From contig MKVH01000024.1 of NCBI GenBank assembly GCA_001899175.1, positions 124,001 through 188,000 of the forward strand: a stretch of DNA of 64,000 nt. The letters are read 5' to 3'. Source of the stretch: Candidatus Kapaibacterium thiocyanatum (lineage in GTDB: Bacteria; Bacteroidota; Ignavibacteria; Kapaibacteriales; Kapaibacteriaceae). Shown here one piece after another: positions 45,438 to 51,904 of the stretch (position 1 is its first letter; the number at the start of each line of letters is the position of its first letter). The notes under the pieces are model-generated. The model was given only the letters and a program-made list of their open reading frames with translations. It was not told the origin of the DNA and ran no database searches. Both the position numbers and the translations under genes were made by a program.

Positions 45438-45475
45438 CGATCGTGGGGCGTTCGTGTGACGTCCCCACGGTCGAT
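45438..45475. repeat. Hairpin after precursor 3 (copy of the one after precursor 1)
   Basis: CGATCGTGGGGCGT pairs with ACGTCCCCACGGTCG with a one-base bulge. The sequence TTTCGATCRTGGGGCGTT is shared with 44225-44242. No T tract, so processing or stability element rather than a classical terminator. Confidence 0.5.
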
Positions 45476-45625
45476 CATTTGTTCCGTATGAACCACAAGG
45501 GTTATGGGATCGCCGATACCGGTCATGGAACGCCAATGCCCGCCATGTTCGGTATCGTGGATTCATGAACGATCGTCGACCCGCTGTCGATGTTCCGGGA
45601 TCGCACCGACGCAGATTCATCCAAC

Positions 45626-45641
45626 GCCGTGCATGCACGGC
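45626..45641 (+). promoter_or_regulatory. 5'-leader hairpin of precursor 4
   Basis: GCCGTGCATGCACGGC, a perfect 16-bp palindrome, followed by TTGTTTC; 25 nt before the ATG. Confidence 0.6.
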
Positions 45642-45666
45642 TTGTTTCTTCCAATATCGAGGACAT

Positions 45667-46038
45667 ATGTCTCTCACATCGGCCCAGGCAGCCAAGACCA
45701 TCAGCAAGGTCGTGGCACTCGCCAACACGGATTCGGCATTCAAGAGTTCGTTGCTCTCGAATCCGAATGCAGCCCTTGCCAGCCACGGCTTGATCCTTCC
45801 GCCCGACGTGAATCTGCATTTCGTGGATGCCGGCGCGCCAATGCCGACGTCCACTGGTACCGACGTCTATCTTCAGCTCGGTTCGCTGGATCGCATCGGC
45901 GACGTCGAACTGAACGAAGAAGCCCTTACGAAGGTTGCCGGTGGGGGTGGGTCCACGCATAGTACGAACTCCACGTCCTACACGATTGCGTCCTGCGTTA
46001 CCTGCTCGGCGACGGGTTCCACGAAGTGTACCACCTAA
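45667..46038 (+). CDS. RiPP precursor 4 (divergent core)
   Basis: 123 aa from ATG 45667. Leader 1-95 conserved (DSAFKSSLLSNPNAALASHG, LPPDVNLHFVDAGAP, YLQLGSLDRIGDVELNEEAL, ending KVAGGGG). The core is 28 residues and lacks the two N-terminal Cys: only Cys15, Cys18 and Cys26 remain; positions 1-9 are STHSTNSTS, with Tyr10. Ser/Thr content is very high (16). A different product from precursors 1-3, still ending in STKC plus TT. Confidence 0.9.
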   Translation: MSLTSAQAAKTISKVVALANTDSAFKSSLLSNPNAALASHGLILPPDVNLHFVDAGAPMPTSTGTDVYLQLGSLDRIGDVELNEEALTKVAGGGGSTHSTNSTSYTIASCVTCSATGSTKCTT

Positions 46039-46194
46039 GGACGTGGCCATCCATTCCGATCGCCGAGTGTCCATGCGACGCCTCACAGTCGCCGTCCCAC
46101 TTCATGCGAACCGCATCGGCCGAGGGCAGGCCGCCGGCAATCGCATGAAGGCCATCGACATCGGTGTCATGGATTCATGAACGATCGTTGACTT

Positions 46195-46232
46195 GTTGTT
46201 GACTTTTCCCGACGGTGACATGGCTACCTTTG
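46195..46232 (+). promoter_or_regulatory. Promoter of precursor 5
   Basis: TTGTTGAC region (46196-46203) and TACCTTTG (46225-46232), closely matching the precursor 1 promoter. Expected start near 46239. Confidence 0.7.
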
Positions 46233-46279
46233 TATAGTCGGGATCGTAGGGTTACGTACTCATGATGATTCAATAGACG

Positions 46280-46294
46280 CCGTGCCCCGCACGG
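46280..46294 (+). promoter_or_regulatory. 5'-leader hairpin of precursor 5
   Basis: CCGTGC/GCACGG with a 3-nt loop, then GTTTTTC; looks like a small intrinsic terminator; 31 nt before the ATG. Confidence 0.6.
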
Positions 46295-46325
46295 GTTTTT
46301 CGGTGCATTCTTTTCCGGAGGACAT

Positions 46326-46694
46326 ATGTCTCTCGTCTCTTCTGCAAAGGCAGTGAAGATCATCAGCAAGGTAGTGGCACGGGCCAACACCGATCCGACG
46401 TTCAAGGCCTCCCTGCTGTCGGATCCGTCCGCTGCACTCTCGAACCAGGGCCTCAGTATTCCGCCCGGTATTGCCGTCCACTTCGTCGATGCAGGCGCAC
46501 CGATCCCCAAATCCACGGCTTCCGATGTCTATCTTCAGCTTGGTTCGCTGGATCGCATCGGCGATGTCGAGCTGAACGAGGAAGCCTTCACGAAGGCCGC
46601 CAGTGGCGGTTCCTGTCATGGGTCGGCGTCGACGATGATGTCGGCAGCGGCATGTATCTCCAGCGCCTCGACGGCGTCCACGAAGTGCACGTGA
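46326..46694 (+). CDS. RiPP precursor 5 (divergent core)
   Basis: 122 aa. Leader 1-95 more divergent (DPTFKASLLSDPSAALSNQG, IPPGIAVHFVDAGAP) but with the same YLQLGSLDRIGDVELNEEA block; ends KAASGG, confirming that GG directly before Ser is the conserved cut site. The 27-residue core has only three Cys (2, 15, 26), Met9-Met10, and an Ala run at 12-14. Only Cys15, Cys26, Ser1, Ser7, Thr8 and Lys25 are shared by all five cores. Own promoter and GGAGG. Confidence 0.9.
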   Translation: MSLVSSAKAVKIISKVVARANTDPTFKASLLSDPSAALSNQGLSIPPGIAVHFVDAGAPIPKSTASDVYLQLGSLDRIGDVELNEEAFTKAASGGSCHGSASTMMSAAACISSASTASTKCT

Positions 46695-46721
46695 AAACGT
46701 AACGAGTCGATTCCTATAGAA

Positions 46722-46748
46722 GGGGACGTCGTGTTCGGCGACGTCCCC
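46722..46748 (+). terminator. Hairpin between precursor 5 and the enzyme genes
   Basis: Perfect 10-bp stem GGGGACGTCG (46722-46731) / CGACGTCCCC (46739-46748), 7-nt loop, no T tract. It may stabilise the precursor mRNA 3' end or partially terminate, keeping enzyme levels below precursor levels. Confidence 0.5.
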
Positions 46749-46791
46749 TCGATCGGATCCTGTTGTCAAGTCCGGCATTCCAATTCTTTCG

Positions 46792-49059
46792 ATGGTCAAC
46801 GTCATGATAGAACGTCCCCGATTCGCCCCACATCTGCACGTCCATCTCATTCCACCACACGATCTCGTCCTTACCGGTGGAATGCTGAAGACGCGCATGC
46901 CTCATTCCCTATGGCCCGTCATCGTTCCGATGATCGATGGTGTCCACACGGTCGACGATATCGTCGATGCCGTGATCGAACGCCAGCCCGACATCGATCC
47001 GACGACGGTCTATACGCTGATCTTCCAGCTGGAGCAGAAAGGCTATCTGGAAGAGAATGCGCCCGATGTTCCGATATCGCTTGCAGCCGTCGCCACATCG
47101 GTTGGAGTACGCACCGCCCAGGTATCCGAACGAGTACTCGATCGCACGGTTCATGTCGTTGCCGTCGGTGACGTCGACATCGACATGCTGAAGGATGGGT
47201 TATCACGTAACGGTCTGCGGACGATCGAGGAGGCGGAGCGGGCCGATGTCACGGTGGTCGTGACCGACGACTACCTGAGTTCCGGACTCGATGCTATCAA
47301 TCGTGATCATCTGCAACGTGGGAAGCCATGGGTCATGGTGCGTCCGAACGGCCTCGATCCCATGGTCGGTCCACTCATCGTACCCGGTGCCACGGCCTGC
47401 TGGGAATGCCTGGCCGAGCGTCAGCGTCATAACCGCGATCTCGACATGTTCCTCGGTCAGCATGCACCGGAACACTTCCCGTTCCCCGAGCGCGTTGAGC
47501 TGCCGGGTTTCATGGATCTGGCGACCGGTCGTATCGCTTCGGCACTGACGCTGTGGTTCCTCACAGACAGGTCGCCCCTGCTCGGTACGATACTGTCGAT
47601 GGATATGATCGGTGGCGATCAGCATCGTCATGCAGTGGTGCGGCGTCCGCAATGTCCCGCCTGCGGTGAAGGTGCGTCGGTCCTGCACGGTCCCGACCGT
47701 GTAGAACTCGCGCCATCGCCCCGCATGTCGGCGACGGACGCAGGGTACCGGAGCTCGACTCCGGAACAGATCTACGAGCGGTACAGGCACCACGTCAGTA
47801 ATGTCAGCGGCGTGGTCTCCATGCTTGAGCGCATCACCGATCCGTCCGACGCGGTACAGCACGTCTATCTCTCCGGCCAGAACATGGCTACGAAATACGG
47901 TTCATTCGACAACCTCCGTCGTGAACTGCGGAGTGCGAGCTGCGGCAAGGGAACGACGGATATCCAGGCTCGCGTGAGCGGATTGTGTGAAGCCATCGAA
48001 CGCTACAGCGGTGTCTATCGTGGTGACGAATACGTGCGCGAAGCGACGATGGAAGAGCTCGGTGGTGAAGCACTGCATCCCAACGATCTCATGCGCTTCT
48101 CGGATCGCCAGTTCGACGAACGGGATATATGGTTAGGACGCGATCACAAGTTCGCCATCGTGCCGTATCGCATGGATCCGACGGTGCGCATGTCGTGGTC
48201 GCCCGTATGGTCCCTCACCAACGACTGTCCCCGCTGGCTGCCGACGGGCCAGCTCTACTACAGCTATCCGAAGGCAGCGAACGAATTCTACTACATACCG
48301 GATTCGAATGGCGCCTCGACGGGTGCTACGAGGGAGGAAGCCATCCTGCAGGGCTTTCTCGAACTGGTCGAACGCGATGCCGTGGCCACGTGGTGGTATA
48401 ACAGGACGCGTCAGCCAGGTGTCGATCTCGCATCGTACGATGATCCCTATGTGCATGCCATGCGCAGACGTCAGCATGAACTCGGACGCGAGCTCTGGGT
48501 GCTGGACGTCACGAACGATCTCGGAATTCCCGTATTCATGGCCTTCAGTCGTGATGCCAAGGGTCCGCGTGAGAATATCACGTTCGCACCCGGGGCGCAT
48601 ATCGATCCCCGCATCGCATTGCTTCGTGCGCTCACGGAACTCAATCAGATGATGCCCGGCATCCAGCCCGGACCCAACGGACAGGAATATGCCTTCGACG
48701 ATCCGCAGGCGATCGACTGGTGGCGCACGGCTACGATAACCAACCAGCCCTATATCGTGCCCGATGCACGACTGGCGGCGACGAAGCGTGAGGACTATTC
48801 CGTGCCACAGACGACGGATCTACGAGAAGATATCATGATGGCACGTGATATCGTCGAGCGCCGTGGTCTCGAGTTTCTCGTCCATGACCAGACGAGACCG
48901 GACGTCGGCATGCCTGTCGTGAAGGTCATCGTGCCGGGGCTCCGGCACTTCTGGGCCCGGTTCGCACCGGGACGTCTGTATGACGTACCTGTCGCTACGG
49001 GCCGTCTGGCCGCACCCACGGCCGAAATGGATCTGAACCCAATAGCGATGTTCATCTGA
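46792..49059 (+). CDS. Fused RRE/E1-like/YcaO cyclodehydratase (azoline formation)
   Basis: 755 aa. Residues ~1-90 resemble a RiPP recognition element (winged-helix/PqqD-like). About 115-300 is a degenerate E1/ThiF-like part with zinc pairs CWEC (203-206) and CPAC (288-291). About 360-755 is a YcaO domain with ATP-site motifs SASCGKGTTDIQARVSGLCEAIERYSG-type (broken here only by notation), GASTGATREEAILQGFLELVERDA and the C-terminal LNPIAMFI. Role: ATP-dependent cyclisation of Cys/Ser/Thr to azolines in the precursor cores. Start 46792 or 46804. The stop overlaps the dehydrogenase start (TGATG). Confidence 0.92.
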   Translation: MVNVMIERPRFAPHLHVHLIPPHDLVLTGGMLKTRMPHSLWPVIVPMIDGVHTVDDIVDAVIERQPDIDPTTVYTLIFQLEQKGYLEENAPDVPISLAAVATSVGVRTAQVSERVLDRTVHVVAVGDVDIDMLKDGLSRNGLRTIEEAERADVTVVVTDDYLSSGLDAINRDHLQRGKPWVMVRPNGLDPMVGPLIVPGATACWECLAERQRHNRDLDMFLGQHAPEHFPFPERVELPGFMDLATGRIASALTLWFLTDRSPLLGTILSMDMIGGDQHRHAVVRRPQCPACGEGASVLHGPDRVELAPSPRMSATDAGYRSSTPEQIYERYRHHVSNVSGVVSMLERITDPSDAVQHVYLSGQNMATKYGSFDNLRRELRSASCGKGTTDIQARVSGLCEAIERYSGVYRGDEYVREATMEELGGEALHPNDLMRFSDRQFDERDIWLGRDHKFAIVPYRMDPTVRMSWSPVWSLTNDCPRWLPTGQLYYSYPKAANEFYYIPDSNGASTGATREEAILQGFLELVERDAVATWWYNRTRQPGVDLASYDDPYVHAMRRRQHELGRELWVLDVTNDLGIPVFMAFSRDAKGPRENITFAPGAHIDPRIALLRALTELNQMMPGIQPGPNGQEYAFDDPQAIDWWRTATITNQPYIVPDARLAATKREDYSVPQTTDLREDIMMARDIVERRGLEFLVHDQTRPDVGMPVVKVIVPGLRHFWARFAPGRLYDVPVATGRLAAPTAEMDLNPIAMFI

Positions 49060-50456
49060 TGTCACTACGTCCCCGATTCCGCCTCCTTCCTGCCGAAGCA
49101 GCATCGATCGACGTTGTCGACGGAGCGCTTCAACTGGTGACGCAGTTCCTGCGCCTCGAACTGAAGAATGCAGGCGAAACCCTCGTCCATACACTGGTGA
49201 GCGTCCTGAGGGACGGCGAAGATCCGCGTATCGTTGAAGACACGTTGGCGACGTCATCACCCGATGATCTCGCGAAATACTACGAAGTCGTTCAGCGGCT
49301 GTGCAAGGCCATGGTTCTCCAGGTCGATATCGTCGACGGCGATGCCCTGTATGCGACGATCGTCCCGATGGCGGCAGACTTCATGGTGGATGCCACGGCC
49401 GACGTACCGCCCTCCGAAGCCCGATGGTCACGATTCGTGACGATGCGTCGTGAAGGTGGACATGTGCTGATCGAATCTCCGATAGCGTCTGCACGTGTGG
49501 AAGTGTTCGACCCGTCGTTGCTCGAACGTTGTACGTCGTGGATGCAGGCATCGCGTATCCTTGCGACCGACGATGACGACCGGTTGCTGACATCGTTGCT
49601 GTACCAGACTGGTATCCTGCGCGTCGGTGAAGATGACGATGCGACGCTTGCCCAGTGGTCCACTACCGATATGCTCTTCCATTTCCGCAGCAGATTCGGC
49701 CGTCATACGCGCGCCAGCGGGGGAGTGTTCCGTCATGTGGGCCGCATCGATCCGCCGGGTGTGGACAGACCGTACGATCCGAACGAACGACTGGTGTCGC
49801 TGCCGGTGCCGACCACCGTGACCTCACGATCTCTCGAAGATATCGTCTCTACGCGTCGTTCGGTTCGGACCTTCTCGCAACGACCGATGACGCTCGAACA
49901 GCTCGGTACGTTGCTGTGGCGCACCGTGCGTGAAACGGGACGTATGACGATGGACGTAGCGTCGCCGGATGGTACGTCCATACCGTTCGAACTGCGCAGG
50001 CGGCCGGTCCCGAGCGGCGGCGCCGCCCACGAGATCGACGTCTATCTCACGATCCGTAACGTGGAGGGAGTGGCTCCCGGATTCTGGCGATACGACGGTG
50101 CGAGGCATGCCCTCGTCCATTGTGCGGATGTCGATTCCCGTTTCGACATCATGTGGTATCGTGCGATGCAGGCATCGGGGACGAGCGTGCCACCACCGGT
50201 CCTCATGACGCTCGGTGCGCGGTTCACCCGCATCATGTGGAAGTACGAAGCCATGGCCTATGCGGCCATTCTCAAGCATGTCGGCGTGATCTACGAATTA
50301 TTCTATCTCGTCGCTACGGACATGAACCTTGGCATATGTGCGCTCGGTAACGGTGATACGATGACGTTCTCGTCGTTGGCCGGCGTCGATCCCTTTGTGG
50401 AAGGATCCGTAGGAGAGATGTTGCTCGGAATACCTGTCGAGGAGGAAACACCATGA
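49059..50456 (+). CDS. SagB/McbC-type FMN dehydrogenase (azoline to azole)
   Basis: 465 aa. An N-terminal ~220-residue region is followed by a nitroreductase-like FMN domain (STRRSVRTFSQRPMTLEQLGTLLW near residue 265; RFTRIMWKYEAMAYAAILKHVGVIYELFYLVAT; GICALGNG) characteristic of SagB-type oxidoreductases. It should oxidise azolines made by the YcaO enzyme to thiazoles/oxazoles. Overlaps both neighbours (1 and 4 nt), so stoichiometric translation is likely. Confidence 0.92.
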   Translation: MSLRPRFRLLPAEAASIDVVDGALQLVTQFLRLELKNAGETLVHTLVSVLRDGEDPRIVEDTLATSSPDDLAKYYEVVQRLCKAMVLQVDIVDGDALYATIVPMAADFMVDATADVPPSEARWSRFVTMRREGGHVLIESPIASARVEVFDPSLLERCTSWMQASRILATDDDDRLLTSLLYQTGILRVGEDDDATLAQWSTTDMLFHFRSRFGRHTRASGGVFRHVGRIDPPGVDRPYDPNERLVSLPVPTTVTSRSLEDIVSTRRSVRTFSQRPMTLEQLGTLLWRTVRETGRMTMDVASPDGTSIPFELRRRPVPSGGAAHEIDVYLTIRNVEGVAPGFWRYDGARHALVHCADVDSRFDIMWYRAMQASGTSVPPPVLMTLGARFTRIMWKYEAMAYAAILKHVGVIYELFYLVATDMNLGICALGNGDTMTFSSLAGVDPFVEGSVGEMLLGIPVEEETP

Positions 50457-51904
50457 CGATCACACACGACCTGTCCGCGGCCATGACGATGGAAGCCTAT
50501 CATGAGGCGTTGCGCGAGCTTGCCCATGAGAAACGTTTTCTCGAGAAGTGGAGTTCCGATCCGACGTTCCGTCAGGCGCTCACGGACGACATGGAAGGAA
50601 CGCTCGAGGCCAGGGGACTGCGTCTCGATACGGAAGAGCTCAACGCCATCGTCGCCGGTGGAACGTCGGCAGTCTTCGATCGGTTGCAGACGCTCGCCTA
50701 TCTCAAGATGATGTGGACGAACAGATTCTATCACGAACATTGCCAACCTGCAGATGCCGCATGGCAGCAGTGGCGCGTGCGCCAGATCAATCGTCAGGTG
50801 CTCGACCTCGGCCCCCATCATGCGATGCAGAACATCCACTCCTCGCTTGCCGTCGAACTCAACAAGGGATGCAGTGTCGGATGCTGGTTCTGTGCGTTGA
50901 GTCCGGACAAGAAATCCGTTCCACTCGACTACCATAGCGGTGGACGCGAAACGTTCCACGCACTCATCACGGCGCTTCAGAACGAACTCGGTGCCGCCGT
51001 CGATTCCGGTTTCCTCTACTGGGGTACGGAGCCGATGGACAATCCCGACTACGAACAGTACTGCGTGGACTTCCATACGATCACGGGTACCTTCCCGCCG
51101 ACGACGACGGCCGTGGCGCACAAGCATCCCGAGCGTATCAAGAATCTGCTCGACCTCGCGGCGAAACACGGAAGCTGGCTCACGCGGTTCTCCGTCCTGA
51201 CCACGTCGCTGATGGATCGTATCCACGCGACGTATACGCCGGAAGAACTCGCTCTTGCGGAATGCCTGCCCCTGAACAGGGAAGCCGACTATGCCTATGG
51301 TGTGGCCGGACGATACAGGGACTACCTGCAGGCCCATCCCGAAGCTGCCGTGGAACAACGCGCCAAGCTGCGTCGGGCACCGTGGTACGAGTCCGTGAAG
51401 GACTATCTGAACGACGACACGCATGCTCACGGCTCCATTGCCTGCGTCACGGGCTTCCTCGTGAATACGGTGGACCGTACCATTTCCCTCATCGCTCCCG
51501 TGACTGCCGACGATGCCCATCCTCTCGGCTATATCACGTTCGCCCAGGTGGAGTTCACGTCCGCGGACGACATTCCCGCAACGGTCGCCGACGTCGTGGC
51601 GCGAGGCCGACGCCTGGTTCTTGCCGATGATGACATCTGTGCGATACCGTCATGGGTCAATACGCAGATCGACGACGATGCCCTCGTCGTGACGGGGCGG
51701 ATCGGAGGGAAGGCGAGAAGGGCTCATCACGGAAACGTCGAAGCGATGGATGCCTTGGTGAATACGCTTCGTCAAGGCACCTGCAATCGCGCGGATGTGA
51801 TCCGGACCGTTGCAACATCATCGTCGGTCGATGCCGCATGGGTGAGCGACGCCATCGATGGACTGTGGAAGCTGGGTGTTCTCATCGAGCCGGTGAGGGT
51901 ATGA
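50453..51904 (+). CDS. Radical SAM RiPP epimerase, PoyD-like, with leader-like N-terminus
   Basis: 483 aa. 4Fe-4S cluster motif Cys140-x3-Cys144-x2-Cys147 in NKGCSVGCWFCALSPD. Residues ~28-70 (EKWSSDPTFRQAL, LEARGLRLDTEELNAIVAGG) resemble the precursors' own leader, including the terminal VAGG. The pattern fits the radical SAM family that installs D-amino acids in proteusins (PoyD type). The C-terminal part (~400-483) has another wHTH-like segment. It should epimerise core residues. Overlaps both neighbours by 4 nt. Epimerase assignment is by family resemblance; other radical SAM chemistry is possible. Confidence 0.82.
   Translation: MTITHDLSAAMTMEAYHEALRELAHEKRFLEKWSSDPTFRQALTDDMEGTLEARGLRLDTEELNAIVAGGTSAVFDRLQTLAYLKMMWTNRFYHEHCQPADAAWQQWRVRQINRQVLDLGPHHAMQNIHSSLAVELNKGCSVGCWFCALSPDKKSVPLDYHSGGRETFHALITALQNELGAAVDSGFLYWGTEPMDNPDYEQYCVDFHTITGTFPPTTTAVAHKHPERIKNLLDLAAKHGSWLTRFSVLTTSLMDRIHATYTPEELALAECLPLNREADYAYGVAGRYRDYLQAHPEAAVEQRAKLRRAPWYESVKDYLNDDTHAHGSIACVTGFLVNTVDRTISLIAPVTADDAHPLGYITFAQVEFTSADDIPATVADVVARGRRLVLADDDICAIPSWVNTQIDDDALVVTGRIGGKARRAHHGNVEAMDALVNTLRQGTCNRADVIRTVATSSSVDAAWVSDAIDGLWKLGVLIEPVRV

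Noticed and set aside
43846-46694. Tandem similar units considered as a CRISPR-like or other non-coding repeat array
   Set aside because: The units are 0.4-0.7 kb coding genes with leader/core structure, not short direct repeats with spacers.
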